DNA of 64,000 nt from ZLKRG44 sp964555705 (GTDB lineage: Bacteria > Planctomycetota > Phycisphaerae > Phycisphaerales > SM1A02): contig CAZKTN010000003.1 of the NCBI GenBank assembly GCA_964555705.1, positions 1 to 64,000 of the forward strand, in the 5' to 3' direction. Under the pieces are notes generated by a model. The model saw only the letters and a program-made list of their open reading frames with translations. It searched no databases and was not told the origin of the DNA. Numbering within the stretch: the first letter of the stretch is position 1; every line of letters begins with the position of its first letter. Of this stretch, positions 24,527 through 33,940 are shown one piece after another. The position numbers were made by a program, and so were the translations under genes.

Positions 24527-25969
24527 TCACGTCAGGTCGCCGACGAGCCGTTCATGCGGCGGCAGACCGCGCGTAGCGGGCTTCGGAGGGGGCGGCCACA
24601 GCGTGTGGATCGCCTCGTGCGCCGGCATCCCGTCGACCACCGGGCGACTTCCGCGCGAGAGGAGCGCGAGCAGGTGCCTGCGTGCGACGCGGGCGCGAAG
24701 CAAGGCACGGTCGCCCTCCCATGCGCGGTCGCTGACCTCTGCGCGCTTCTCGAGGAAGTCGATGCCCCTGCTGTCTGACATCGGCAGCGCGACAGACACC
24801 TCGCGCAGCTCGCCGAGCATCTGCGAGCGCGCGAAGGACGCCAGCGTGTCGAGCCCCTCGCCGGTGAGGGCACTCACCGCGATCGCGCCTGGCTCGCGGG
24901 CGATCCACTCCGCGAGGCGGGCCTGCGCGAGCGCCGGGTCGCGCCGCGACCCCGCGCCGGTTTCGGCGAGGCGGTCAATCTTGTTGAGGACGACGACGCG
25001 CGGCTGGTCGGTGGCCCCGATCTCGTCGAGCACGCGTCGCACCGTGGCCAGCTGCAGCGGCCCGCGCGGATCGGCCGCATCGACCACCAGCAGCAGCAGG
25101 TGCGCGTGCACCGTCTCCTCAAGCGTGGCGCGGAAGCTCGCCACAAGGTGGTGCGGGAGCCGCCTGATGAAGCCAACCGTGTCGGAGAGCATCGCGCAGT
25201 CTCCGCCTCCGAGGTTCCACGACTCCGTGCGCGTGTGCAGCGTCGCGAAGAGCTGGTCATTCGCGAAGGCGCCTCCCGCCGTCAGCGCGTTGAAGAGGCT
25301 GCTCTTGCCTGCGTTGGTGTAGCCCACAAGACCCGCGGTGAAGTGCTCGGAGCAGCGCGTCTCGACCTCGCGGGACTTGCGCGCCTGCACCTCGGCGAGC
25401 TCGCGCTGCAGCGCCACGATGCGCCGCGCCACCAGGCGCCGGTCGATCTCGATCTGCTGCTCGCCAGGCCCGCGCGTGCCGACGCCCATCGGGGAGCCGC
25501 CGGTCACCTGCCCAAGGTGGCTCCACATCGCGCGCAGGCGCGGCGCCGTGTACTCGAGCTGCGCAATCTCGACCTGCAGACGTGCCGCGCTCGTCGCCGC
25601 GCGGTTGGCGAAGATGTCGAGGATCACCTCGCTGCGGTCGAGCACCTTGCAGCACGTCTCCTTCTCGACGTTGCGCAGCTGCGCCGGCGAGAGGTCCGCG
25701 TCGAAGATCACGACCTTCGCGCCCAGCTCCTTCACCATCGCGGTGAGCTCGCCGACCTTGCCCTTCCCGAGGTACGTGCGCCCGTCTGGATGCTCGCGCC
25801 TCTGCAGCATGGATCCCACGACGCGCACGCCTGCCGTCTCCGCGAGCGCCCTGATCTCGCCCAGCGGGTCGTCGGCGTCAAGATCCGCCTCGTCCTCGGG
25901 GAGCAGCACGCTGACGAGCACCGCGCGCTCGAGGCGCAGGTCGATCTCGTCGCGTGGACCGGTCTCCAT
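24527..25969 (-). CDS. hflX: Ribosome-dissociating GTPase HflX
   Basis: 480 aa from ATG 25969, set by TACCAT ending 7 nt upstream. N-terminal HflX domain: LLPEDEADLDADDPLGEIRA with GRTYLGKGKVGEL, DADLSPAQLRNVE, and GTRGPGEQQIEIDRR. G domain: G1 GYTNAGKSSLFNAL, G3 SDTVGFIRRLP, G4 VLNKIDRL. The G2 loop reads FATLHTRTESW where most HflX proteins have L-D-P-T or L-D-T-R. HflX splits 70S ribosomes and the 50S/30S complex under stress. It is divergent from tsaD; the start codons are 33 bp apart. Confidence 0.95.
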   Translation of the reverse strand: METGPRDEIDLRLERAVLVSVLLPEDEADLDADDPLGEIRALAETAGVRVVGSMLQRREHPDGRTYLGKGKVGELTAMVKELGAKVVIFDADLSPAQLRNVEKETCCKVLDRSEVILDIFANRAATSAARLQVEIAQLEYTAPRLRAMWSHLGQVTGGSPMGVGTRGPGEQQIEIDRRLVARRIVALQRELAEVQARKSREVETRCSEHFTAGLVGYTNAGKSSLFNALTAGGAFANDQLFATLHTRTESWNLGGGDCAMLSDTVGFIRRLPHHLVASFRATLEETVHAHLLLLVVDAADPRGPLQLATVRRVLDEIGATDQPRVVVLNKIDRLAETGAGSRRDPALAQARLAEWIAREPGAIAVSALTGEGLDTLASFARSQMLGELREVSVALPMSDSRGIDFLEKRAEVSDRAWEGDRALLRARVARRHLLALLSRGSRPVVDGMPAHEAIHTLWPPPPKPATRGLPPHERLVGDLT

Positions 25970-25976
25970 GAGCGCG

Positions 25977-25996
25977 ATGGTAGGTCCCCCTACCCT
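25977..25996. promoter_or_regulatory. Divergent leaderless promoters for hflX and tsaD
   Basis: On the minus strand TACCAT (25977-25982) ends 7 nt before the hflX ATG. On the plus strand TACCCT (25991-25996) ends 6 nt before the tsaD GTG. The two -10 elements are 8 bp apart and neither gene has room for a leader. Confidence 0.55.
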
Positions 25997-26002
25997 AGCG
26001 CC

Positions 26003-27052
26003 GTGGACACGTGCCTGGTGCTTGGCATCGAGACGAGCTGCGACGAGACCGCCGCAGCGGTGGTGCGCGCGGACCGCACGACCGGACACCTGCACGTGCT
26101 CTCGAGCATCGCCGCATCCCAGGACGACCTTCACGCGCCCTATCGCGGCGTGGTGCCCGAGATCGCCAGCCGTGCGCACCTCGAGCGGATCCAGCCGGTG
26201 ATCCGGCGCGCACTCGCGGATGCAGGCTGCACGCTTCGGCAGATCGATGCGGTAGCCGTCGGGCACAGGCCCGGGCTGATCGGGTCGCTGCTTGTGGGCA
26301 CGAGCGCAGCGAAGGCGATCGCGTGGTCGCTTGGAGTGCCTCTCGTTGGCGTGGACCATGTCGGCGCGCATCTCGTCGCGGCACTGCTCGACAGCGAGCC
26401 GTGCCGCTTCCCCGCGATCGGCCTCGTGGCCAGCGGCGGGCACACCAGCCTGTTCTCGATGTCCGCGCCAGGCGCGCTTGAGCTGCTCGGCGCGACGATC
26501 GACGACGCCGCAGGCGAGGCGTTCGACAAGGGCGCTGCGTGCCTGGGTCTTGGGTATCCCGGAGGCCCGCTGCTCGATGCGCTTGCGGCGACCGGCGACG
26601 CCACGCGTGCGCCGTTTCCAATGTCGCGCGTGCCGGGCATGGACTTCTCCTTCAGCGGCGTCAAGACGGCGCTGCGCGAGGCCGTGCAGCGTCCGCCATC
26701 GGCATGCTCCGCCGCGGACCTGGCTGCGGGATTCCGCGAGGCCATCGTGGGAGCCCTCGTGCGCGGCGTCGAGCGCGCGCTCGATGCGCATCCCGCGCAG
26801 GGACTCATCGCCGGCGGCGGCGTGTGCGCGAATGCGCTGCTGCGCGCGCGGCTTGCGGCGCTCTGCGAATCACGGGGGCTGTGGCTGCGCATCCCGCGCC
26901 CGCATCACTGCACCGACAACGCTGCAATGATCGCGGGTGCCGGCGCGCTGCGTTCGCTCGCCGGCGAGCGCGATGGGCTCGACCTCACCGCGCAGCCGCT
27001 CTCGGCGATGGCGCGCGGCCGCCGCGGCCCTGCCCGAAGGACGGCGCCATGA
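26003..27052 (+). CDS. tsaD: tRNA N6-adenosine threonylcarbamoyltransferase TsaD
   Basis: 349 aa from GTG 26003. GIETSCDETAAAVV, GHRPGLIGSLLVG, metal-binding H-x3-H in GVDHVGAHLVAALL, SGGHTSLF, and GMDFSFSGVKTAL with GGGVCANALLR are the TsaD/Kae1 signatures. With TsaB, TsaC and TsaE it makes t6A37 of ANN-decoding tRNAs; those partners are not in the window. The stop overlaps the start of the release-factor-like gene (ATGA). Confidence 0.97.
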   Translation: MDTCLVLGIETSCDETAAAVVRADRTTGHLHVLSSIAASQDDLHAPYRGVVPEIASRAHLERIQPVIRRALADAGCTLRQIDAVAVGHRPGLIGSLLVGTSAAKAIAWSLGVPLVGVDHVGAHLVAALLDSEPCRFPAIGLVASGGHTSLFSMSAPGALELLGATIDDAAGEAFDKGAACLGLGYPGGPLLDALAATGDATRAPFPMSRVPGMDFSFSGVKTALREAVQRPPSACSAADLAAGFREAIVGALVRGVERALDAHPAQGLIAGGGVCANALLRARLAALCESRGLWLRIPRPHHCTDNAAMIAGAGALRSLAGERDGLDLTAQPLSAMARGRRGPARRTAP

Positions 27053-27606
27053 GCTACCGGCCCCCGTACATCGATGCGGACTCGATCATGGTCGAGGGCC
27101 CGCACCCGTCGACGATCCCCGACGAGGAGCTGCTCGCGCAGTGCGAGATCCGCACCGGCCGGGTGGCCGGCCCTGGCGGATCGCACCGCAACTCGACGGA
27201 CTCCGCAGTGCGCATCGTGCACACGCCTACCGGCCTCGATGGGCAGGCGACCGAGCGCAGGCACCAGGGCGAGAACCGGCGCATGGCGCTTCGGAGGCTG
27301 CGCATGCGGCTGGCAATCAGGGTGCGTACGCCGACCTCACGCGATGGCCACAGGCAGAGCGAGCTGTGGCGTTCACGGAGGCAAGGCACGCAGATGCCGG
27401 TCAACCCGGACCACAAGGACTACCCGGCGCTGCTTGCGGAGGCGCTTGATGTGGTCGTGGCACGGCGGTTCGACGTTGCGGGTGCCGCTGGTGTGCTCGG
27501 GCTCACGATGAGCCAGCTCTCGCGGATGATCAGGCACGAGAGGCACGCATTCGCGCGAGTCAATGCGGGACGCGAGGCCGTCGGATTGAGGCCACTGCGC
27601 TCCTAG
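27049..27606 (+). CDS. Class I release-factor-like protein with GGS in place of GGQ
   Basis: 185 aa; the start overlaps the tsaD stop. The RF-1 domain (residues about 40-95) reads GPGGSHRNSTDSAVRIVH, then PTGLDGQATERRHQGENRR. In release factors and in ArfB/PrfH relatives the motif is G-G-Q, whose Gln positions water for peptidyl-tRNA hydrolysis; here it is Ser45 (TCG at 27181). The later N-K is also replaced by N-S. The C-terminal half (AGAAGVLGLTMSQLSRMIRH) resembles a helix-turn-helix found in planctomycetal RF-like proteins. It is unlikely to terminate translation, and may bind ribosomes or act in rescue without catalysis. Confidence 0.85.
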   Translation: MSYRPPYIDADSIMVEGPHPSTIPDEELLAQCEIRTGRVAGPGGSHRNSTDSAVRIVHTPTGLDGQATERRHQGENRRMALRRLRMRLAIRVRTPTSRDGHRQSELWRSRRQGTQMPVNPDHKDYPALLAEALDVVVARRFDVAGAAGVLGLTMSQLSRMIRHERHAFARVNAGREAVGLRPLRS

Positions 27607-27617
27607 CCAAGTCGCGC

Positions 27618-27623
27618 TAGAGT
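27618..27623 (+). promoter_or_regulatory. -10 hexamer TAGAGT, leaderless start
   Basis: TAGAGT, 6 nt before GTG 27630 of the M20 amidohydrolase, in the 23-bp space after the RF-like gene. Confidence 0.5.
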
Positions 27624-27629
27624 GAGGAC

Positions 27630-28850
27630 GTGCGGGAACACCGAGACATTGCTGCACGGGCCGCGCTGCTTCAGGCGGAACTTGCCGGGATCCGCCATGA
27701 CCTGCACATGCACCCGGAGATCGGCTTCGCCGAGCGCCGGACGAGCGGGGTCGTGCAGCGGGAGCTCGCAGCGGCGGGCATCCCCTTCAAGGCCGGACTC
27801 GCGCGCGGCACTGGAGTGGTCGCCCACATCGCGTCGGGCGCACCCGCAGGCACACCGGCCGTCGCGCTGCGCGCAGACATCGACGCGCTGCCGATCGAGG
27901 AGCGTTCGGGCCTGCCCCACTCCTCACGCATCCCGGGCATGATGCATGCGTGCGGGCACGATGGGCACACGGCGATCCTGATTGGCGCCGGCCGCGTGCT
28001 TGCGTCACTCGCGCGCGAGGGCGCGCTGCGGCGTGACGTGATCCTGCTCTTCCAGCCTGCGGAGGAAGGTGGGGGCGGCGGCAGGCTTCTTGTGGAGGAG
28101 GGATGCCTCGACGGCGGCATCATCGGTCCACCTGTCGAGCGCGTCTTTGGACTGCACGGGTGGCCCTGGCTTCCGCTGGGAACAGTTGGCATCCGCGAGG
28201 GCGTGTTCTTCGCCGCCAGCGACCGCTTCAGCATCACGGTGCGCGGACGCGGGACGCACGCCGCATGGCCGCACGACGGGCGCGATCCTGTGCTCGCCGC
28301 ATCGGCCATCGTGATGGCGCTCCAGCAGATCCCCGCACGCGACCGCGACCCTGCGGAGCCCGTGGTCGTCACCGCATGCACGTTCCATGCGGGCACTGCC
28401 ACCAACGTGATCCCCCCGCTTGCGCAGGTCGGCGGCACGATCCGCACAGTCTCCGAGCGCACGCGCGCGATGGTGCACGCGCGGATGGCGGAGGTCGTCG
28501 CCGGCATCGCGAGCGCGCACGGGTGCACGGCCGAGTGCATCATCGATGACGGGTTCCCCATGCTGCGCAACGACCCGCTCGCGTGCGCAGACGCGCGGCG
28601 CGCGGTCGCGGCGTGCGGACCGCACACGACCGCGGTGGAGCTTGCGCATCCGGTGATGGGCGGCGAGGACTTCTCGTACTACGCGCAGCTCGTGCCGTCC
28701 TGCTTTGTTGCGCTGGGCCTCCAGTCGCAAGGATCCGCACTGATGCCCGTGCTCCACGCCGACAACTTCGACTTCAACGATGCGGCGATCGCTCCGGGCG
28801 TGGAACTCATGGTCCAACTCGCGCTCTCAGGCTTGCCCGAGGCCGCGTAG
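27630..28850 (+). CDS. M20D family amidohydrolase (N-acyl amino acid type)
   Basis: 406 aa from GTG 27630. Metal and catalytic motifs of the hippurate hydrolase/AbgB/IAA-amino-acid hydrolase family: RHDLHMHPEIGFAE, ADIDALPIEE, MHACGHDGHTA (Cys-Gly-His-Asp), FQPAEEGGGG and GLHGWPWLPLG. The dimerisation insert includes GRGTHAAWPHDGRDPV, and VMGGEDFSYYAQL is near the end. It hydrolyses an N-acyl amino acid or related amide. Substrate is not predictable. No signal peptide. Confidence 0.92.
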   Translation: MREHRDIAARAALLQAELAGIRHDLHMHPEIGFAERRTSGVVQRELAAAGIPFKAGLARGTGVVAHIASGAPAGTPAVALRADIDALPIEERSGLPHSSRIPGMMHACGHDGHTAILIGAGRVLASLAREGALRRDVILLFQPAEEGGGGGRLLVEEGCLDGGIIGPPVERVFGLHGWPWLPLGTVGIREGVFFAASDRFSITVRGRGTHAAWPHDGRDPVLAASAIVMALQQIPARDRDPAEPVVVTACTFHAGTATNVIPPLAQVGGTIRTVSERTRAMVHARMAEVVAGIASAHGCTAECIIDDGFPMLRNDPLACADARRAVAACGPHTTAVELAHPVMGGEDFSYYAQLVPSCFVALGLQSQGSALMPVLHADNFDFNDAAIAPGVELMVQLALSGLPEAA

Positions 28851-28854
28851 GACA

Positions 28855-28860
28855 TAGGAT
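28855..28860 (+). promoter_or_regulatory. -10 hexamer TAGGAT, leaderless start
   Basis: TAGGAT, 6 nt before GTG 28867 of the metalloprotease gene. Confidence 0.5.
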
Positions 28861-28866
28861 CGGTTC

Positions 28867-31089
28867 GTGTCCCCCCTCCTCCTGACCCCTGCGGCCATTG
28901 CGGTCGCGGCCGTGTCGTGCGCCTTTGCGCGTCCAGTCGAGCTCCCGAGCCCCATGCAGCGCGCCGATGCGCCGCCCGCAGTCGCGCTCCCAGATGGCGT
29001 GGCGCTGCTGGAGGGCGACCCTCTGGCATGGCTCGCAGCGCAGGACCAGCCGACCGTAAGGCTCGAGCGCGTCCCGCTTGGGCCTTCACGCAGCGCCGAC
29101 CTCAACCTGGTCCGTGCCGATCCCCTCCGCGACGCGCGGGTGGTGGTCGCCCGCATGCGCGCCGACGGATCCGTCGAGGAGCGGCAGCTCGAGGGCTCGT
29201 CCGCGCAGATCTGGGTCGGCCATGTGGATGGCGAGCCCGGCTCGATCGCGATGCTCTCGCGGTCGCCGCACTTCACGTACGGCTACGTCGAGGCGTCATT
29301 CGGAACGGCGATCATCTCAAGCGGACCGGTCGGATCCGGGCTGCCGGTCGTCGCATTCACGATGCAGGACCTTGCGCCGGATGCGATCCGCTGGGCGGAG
29401 CACGCGTGCCAGGTCCTGGTGCCTCCCCAGGCCAAGCACGGTGACGCCGCCCACGAGGGAGGCGTCGCGGGAGACGACCCGTGCCGGCAGGCGAGGATCG
29501 CCATAGAGACGGACACCGAGTTCCTCGGCCGATTCGCCGGCAACGCGAACGCCGCGCGCGACTACGTGGCCACGCTCTTCGCGGCCATGAACCTGATCTA
29601 CGTGCGCGACCTCTCGCTGCACCCCAACCTCGTGTACCTGCGGCTGTGGGAGGGCACGAGCGACCCGTGGAACACAACCTCCTCGGGCGATGCGCTCGGC
29701 GAGTTCCGCACCTACTGGGAATCGTCGATGGGCACCGTGAACCGTGCGATGGCGCACATGCTCTCGGGCCGCGGGCTTGGCGGCGGCGTCGCGTGGCTCG
29801 GCAGCATCTGCAACAGCTTCGCCTACGCCGTCTCCGGCAACCTCGGCGGCTCGTTCCCGTACCCGGTGGCCGACAACAGCGGGCAGAACTGGGACCTGAT
29901 GGTGGTGAGCCACGAGATGGGCCACAACCTCGGCGCTCCGCACACCCACAGCGAGAACCCGGTCGCAGACGGCTGCGGGCTCGACCCGCGCGACTGCACG
30001 GTGGCGCAGGCCGGCGAGGCCACCATCATGAGCTACTGTCACCTCTGCCCGGGCGGCATCGCGAACATGCGCATGAGGTTCCACGAGTTCAGCGTCGAGT
30101 CGATGAGCGGCTACCTCGGCGGCATCTCCTGCAACATCACGGGGCAGACGGAGCCTCCCTCGGCGATGCCTGACCGGTGGGTCGTCATCCCGCCGGTCAC
30201 GCTCGACCTCGACGTGCTCGCCAACGACATCCCCTTCAACTGCGAGAGCGTGACGATCGCATCGCTCGTCAACCAGACCGGAAACGCCACGCTGACGCTG
30301 CTTCCTGGCGCCGGACCCGAAGGCCGCGACATCATCCGCGCCGAGGTGGACATCGCGCCGGGACAGCAGGTCCTCGCGGGCTACCGGCTCGTGGACTCGA
30401 GCGGATGGTGGTCGCCCGTGACCCAGATCACGATCGATGCGCTCCTCATGCGCACCCCCGAAGACCCCGTCGGCGATGCCGCGGGAGTCGGTGCGGCGTA
30501 CTACGCGCTCGCGAACCCCTCCGTGCTGCCTGACTTCTCGACGCTGTCGCCATACCTGTCGACTTCGGTGAGCGAGCTCAACTTCGCGAGCACCGGCGGC
30601 GTGTTCGCCAACTCAGGCCGCTCGGAGAACGTCGGCGCGCTCTTCACCGGATGGATCGACATCCCGGAGGCCGGCGAGTGGCGGCTCTACACCAACTCCG
30701 ACGACGGCTCCAAGCTCTGGGTCGGCGACCAGCTCGTGGTGAACAACGATGGCCTGCACGGCATGGTCGAGGTGGGCGGCACAGTCGCGCTCGCGCGCGG
30801 CCGGCACCAGGTCACCGTCGGGTTCTTCGAGCGCGGCGGCGGCGCCGGCCTCATCGTCTCCTGGGAGGGTCCCGGCACCGCGAAGGAAGTTGTGCCTGCG
30901 TCGCGCTGGACGCGCGGTGGCACCGTGAACTGGGCAGACGTCAACCGCGACAGCATCGTGAACGCGCTCGACCTCGCCGCGGTGCTCGCCGCGTGGGGCA
31001 GCACGACCGGCGGACAGGCTGACACAAACCGCGACGGGCGCGTCGACGGCAATGACCTGGCCGTGGTGCTCGCGGGCTGGAACGGCTAG
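28867..31089 (+). CDS. Secreted zinc metalloprotease with PA14 and dockerin-like tag
   Basis: 740 aa from GTG 28867. Signal peptide at residues 1 to about 20 (LLLTPAAIAVAAVSCAFA). A propeptide-like region is followed by a reprolysin-type domain with HEMGHNLGAPHTH (zinc motif H-E-x2-H-x2-G-x2-H, about residues 350-362) and Cys-rich flanks. A PA14 domain at about 540-665 (FTGWIDIPEAGEWRLYTNSD, then DGSKLWVGDQLVV and SWEGPG) suggests glycan binding. The last 50 residues are two Ca-binding-like repeats (DVNRDSIVNALDL, DTNRDGRVDGNDL) like those of the B12-regulated surface protein. It is extracellular. It converges on tal, 6 bp apart. Confidence 0.9.
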   Translation: MSPLLLTPAAIAVAAVSCAFARPVELPSPMQRADAPPAVALPDGVALLEGDPLAWLAAQDQPTVRLERVPLGPSRSADLNLVRADPLRDARVVVARMRADGSVEERQLEGSSAQIWVGHVDGEPGSIAMLSRSPHFTYGYVEASFGTAIISSGPVGSGLPVVAFTMQDLAPDAIRWAEHACQVLVPPQAKHGDAAHEGGVAGDDPCRQARIAIETDTEFLGRFAGNANAARDYVATLFAAMNLIYVRDLSLHPNLVYLRLWEGTSDPWNTTSSGDALGEFRTYWESSMGTVNRAMAHMLSGRGLGGGVAWLGSICNSFAYAVSGNLGGSFPYPVADNSGQNWDLMVVSHEMGHNLGAPHTHSENPVADGCGLDPRDCTVAQAGEATIMSYCHLCPGGIANMRMRFHEFSVESMSGYLGGISCNITGQTEPPSAMPDRWVVIPPVTLDLDVLANDIPFNCESVTIASLVNQTGNATLTLLPGAGPEGRDIIRAEVDIAPGQQVLAGYRLVDSSGWWSPVTQITIDALLMRTPEDPVGDAAGVGAAYYALANPSVLPDFSTLSPYLSTSVSELNFASTGGVFANSGRSENVGALFTGWIDIPEAGEWRLYTNSDDGSKLWVGDQLVVNNDGLHGMVEVGGTVALARGRHQVTVGFFERGGGAGLIVSWEGPGTAKEVVPASRWTRGGTVNWADVNRDSIVNALDLAAVLAAWGSTTGGQADTNRDGRVDGNDLAVVLAGWNG

Positions 31090-31095
31090 CGCGGC

Positions 31096-32175
31096 TCAGG
31101 CCAGCGCGGCTGCCTTCGAGTCGATGCACGCGATCAGGTCGTTCCACGACTTGTCGAAGGAGTCCCGGCCCTCGACCTGGAGCGTCTGAGCCGTCGCATC
31201 GAGGTCGATGCCGGCCTTCGTCACCGCGTCGAGCGTGGCCTTCCACGACATGTCCGTTGGCGAAAGCACCGAGGCGACCGTGCCATGGTCGGCCATCGCC
31301 AGCAGCGTGTGCTCGGGGATCGTGTCGACCGTGCGGGGAGCCGCGAGCGACTCGACGTAGAGCGTGTCCTTGAGCGCCGGATCCTTGGTGCTTGTGCTCG
31401 CGAAGAGCAGCCTCTGCGGACGCGCGCCCTTGGCGGCGAGCGCCATCCAGCGATCCGAGGTGAAGAGCTCGACGTAGCTGCGGTAGCACTGGCGGCCCAC
31501 TGCGATGCCGAGCGTGTTCGCGAGGTTTGCCGGCAGGCGCTTGGCGGTCTTGCCGTCCCAGCGCGAGATGAAGAGGCTCGCCACGCCGCACACGCCATCG
31601 AGCGGCTGTCCCGCCTTGGCGCGCCGCTCGAGGCCGCGCATGTACGCCTCGGCCGCCGCGCGGTACTGCGAATCGGAGAAGAGCAGCGTGACGTTGATGG
31701 ACACTCCATCCGCGGTCAGCGACTCGATCGCCGGGATGCCCTCGGGCGTGCCGGGCACCTTGATGAAGAGGTTCTTGCGCGACGCCTTCGTGTGCAGCGC
31801 GAGCGCCTGCTTCACGGTGGAGTCGGTGTCGTTGGCCAGCAGCGGCGACACCTCGAGCGAGACCCACCCGTCCTCGCCTCCGGTTCGGGCGTGGATCGGC
31901 GCGAAGAGGTCGCACGCGCGGCGAAGGTCGGTGAGCGCGATCTCGAAGAAGATCTCCTCGGGCTTCATCCCCTTGCCCATGAGCCCGCGGATCTGGGTGT
32001 CGTAGCTGTCTCCGCCAGTGACCGCCTTCTCGAAGATGCTCGGGTTCGAGGTCAGGCCTGTGACGGAGAGCTCGCGCACGTAGCGCTCAAGGGTGCCCGA
32101 GTCGAGGAGCGTGCGGGTGATGTTGTCCAGCCAGACGCTCTGTCCGGCGATCGAGAGAAGTGCTGTGCCGCGCAT
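31096..32175 (-). CDS. tal: Transaldolase
   Basis: 359 aa. TSNPSIFEKA, the Schiff-base lysine region LFIKVPGTPEGIPAI, INVTLLFSDSQYRAAAEA and FISRWDGKTAK fit the TalAB-type transaldolases. It transfers dihydroxyacetone units between sedoheptulose-7-phosphate and glyceraldehyde-3-phosphate in the non-oxidative pentose phosphate pathway. TATCCT ends 9 nt before ATG 32175. It is divergent from pgi, with 40 bp between starts, linking two sugar-phosphate genes. Confidence 0.96.
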   Translation of the reverse strand: MRGTALLSIAGQSVWLDNITRTLLDSGTLERYVRELSVTGLTSNPSIFEKAVTGGDSYDTQIRGLMGKGMKPEEIFFEIALTDLRRACDLFAPIHARTGGEDGWVSLEVSPLLANDTDSTVKQALALHTKASRKNLFIKVPGTPEGIPAIESLTADGVSINVTLLFSDSQYRAAAEAYMRGLERRAKAGQPLDGVCGVASLFISRWDGKTAKRLPANLANTLGIAVGRQCYRSYVELFTSDRWMALAAKGARPQRLLFASTSTKDPALKDTLYVESLAAPRTVDTIPEHTLLAMADHGTVASVLSPTDMSWKATLDAVTKAGIDLDATAQTLQVEGRDSFDKSWNDLIACIDSKAAALA

Positions 32176-32184
32176 AGGTGGGCG

Positions 32185-32206
32185 AGGATAGCCGCCCCGC
32201 TACCCT
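32185..32206. promoter_or_regulatory. Divergent short-leader promoters for tal and pgi
   Basis: Minus strand TATCCT (32185-32190) ends 9 nt before the tal ATG. Plus strand TACCCT (32201-32206) ends 9 nt before the pgi ATG. Predicted leaders are 0-3 nt. Confidence 0.5.
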
Positions 32207-32215
32207 GCGCCGACC

Positions 32216-33840
32216 ATGAGCACCGCAGCACCTGCCGCACCTGCCAGCACTGCCCCCACCAGCCGCCCCGAATGGGCCGCCCTTGAGGCGCACGCAAAGC
32301 GCCTCGCGGGAGCGCACCTGCGCGAGCTCTTCAAGGCAGACCCCAACCGCGGACCGTCGCTCGCCTTCGAGGGCCCGGGCGGCATGCTGATGGACATCTC
32401 CAAGCAGCGCATCGATGCGGCTGCGCTTGCGAGCCTGATTGCGCTCGCGCGCGCGTGCGGCGTCGAGCAGCGGCGGGACGCGATGTTCGCGGGAGAGAAG
32501 ATCAACTCCACCGAGAGGCGCGCCGTGCTGCACGTCGCGCTGCGTGCGCCCAAGGGCACCCGCATCATGGTCGACGGCCAGGACGTGGTCGGCCCCGTGC
32601 ATGAGGTCCTCGACCGGATGGCGGCCTTCGCCGACTCGATCCGCTCCGGCGCGTGGAAGGGCCACACCGGCAAGCGCATCAGGAACGTGGTCAACATCGG
32701 CATCGGCGGCAGCGACCTCGGGCCCGCGATGGCCTACGACGCGCTCGCGGACTTTGCCGACCACGGCATCCGCTGCCGGTTCGTCTCCAACGTCGACGCC
32801 AACGACTTCTTCGAGAAGACCCGCGACTGCGACCCGGCCGAGACGCTGTTCATTGTCGCCAGCAAGACCTTCACGACGCTCGAGACGATGACCAATGCCG
32901 CGACAGCGCGCGAGTGGCTGCTCAAGGGACTCGGCGCCGGCAACGACGCGGTGGCGAAGCACTTCGTCGCCGTGTCGACGGCGGCGAAGGAGGTGTCGGC
33001 GTTCGGCATCGACACCGCGAACATGTTCGGCTTCTGGGACTGGGTCGGCGGCCGCTACTCGATGGATTCGGCGATCGGCCTCAGCACGATGATCGCCGTC
33101 GGGCCCGCGGGGTTCCGCGACATGCTCGCGGGATTCCACGCGATGGACGAGCACTTCCGTGCGACGCCGCTCGAGCGCAACCTGCCCGCGCTGATGGGCC
33201 TCGTCGGCGTGTGGAACCGCAACTTCCTCAAGTGCGCGACGCTCGCGGTCCTCCCCTACGACCAGCACCTCGACCGCTTCTCGGCGTACCTGCAGCAGCT
33301 CGAGATGGAGTCCAACGGCAAGCACGTGACGCTCGCCGGCGAGCGCGTCGCGTGGGACACGTGCCCCGTCGTGTGGGGGCAGCCCGGCACCAACGGCCAG
33401 CATGCCTTCTACCAGATGATCCACCAGGGCACGTCGATCGTGCCCTGCGACTTCATCGCCTTCTGCCAGCCCGCGCACGACCTGGGCCAGCACCAGGACA
33501 TGCTGATCGCCAACGTGCTTGCGCAGGCGGAGGCGCTTGCGTTTGGGCTCACGGCCGACGAGGTGCGTGCGCAGGGCGTCGCCGCGGAGCTCGTGCCGCA
33601 CAAGCAGTTCGACGGCAATCGGCCCTCGACCACCGTGATGTGCGACAGGCTGACGCCGCACATGCTCGGCCAGCTGATCGCGCTCTACGAGCACAAGGTG
33701 TTTACGCAGGGCTGCATCTGGGGCGTCAACAGCTTCGACCAGTGGGGCGTGGAGCTTGGCAAGGTGCTCGCCAAGCGCATCATCCCCGAGCTGTCCGGTC
33801 CCGCGCCCAAGCCCGCGCACGACTCGAGCACGCAGCAGCT
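32216..33840 (+). CDS. pgi: Glucose-6-phosphate isomerase, C-terminus in gap
   Basis: 541 codons before the gap. GIGGSDLGPAM, VSNVDANDFFEKTRDCDPAE, ASKTFTTLETMTNA and GGRYSMDSAIG are PGI signatures; GQPGTNGQHAFYQMIHQGTS is the second family signature. The visible end, PAHDSSTQQ, corresponds to HDSST near the E. coli C terminus, so only about 10-15 residues and the stop are lost. The frame continuing past the gap is a false join. It interconverts glucose-6-P and fructose-6-P. Confidence 0.97.
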
Positions 33841-33940
33841 NNNNNNNNNNNNNNNNNNNNNNNNNNNNNNNNNNNNNNNNNNNNNNNNNNNNNNNNNNNN
33901 NNNNNNNNNNNNNNNNNNNNNNNNNNNNNNNNNNNNNNNN
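33841..33940. other. Assembly gap (100 N) between pgi and the cysteine desulfurase gene
   Basis: A 100-N placeholder. It must hide the end of pgi and about 170 C-terminal residues of the convergent desulfurase gene, so at least about 550 bp is missing. Confidence 0.98.

Noticed and set aside
25100..26002. Plus-strand frame fused upstream of tsaD
   Set aside because: Antisense to hflX; tsaD has a clear leaderless GTG start.
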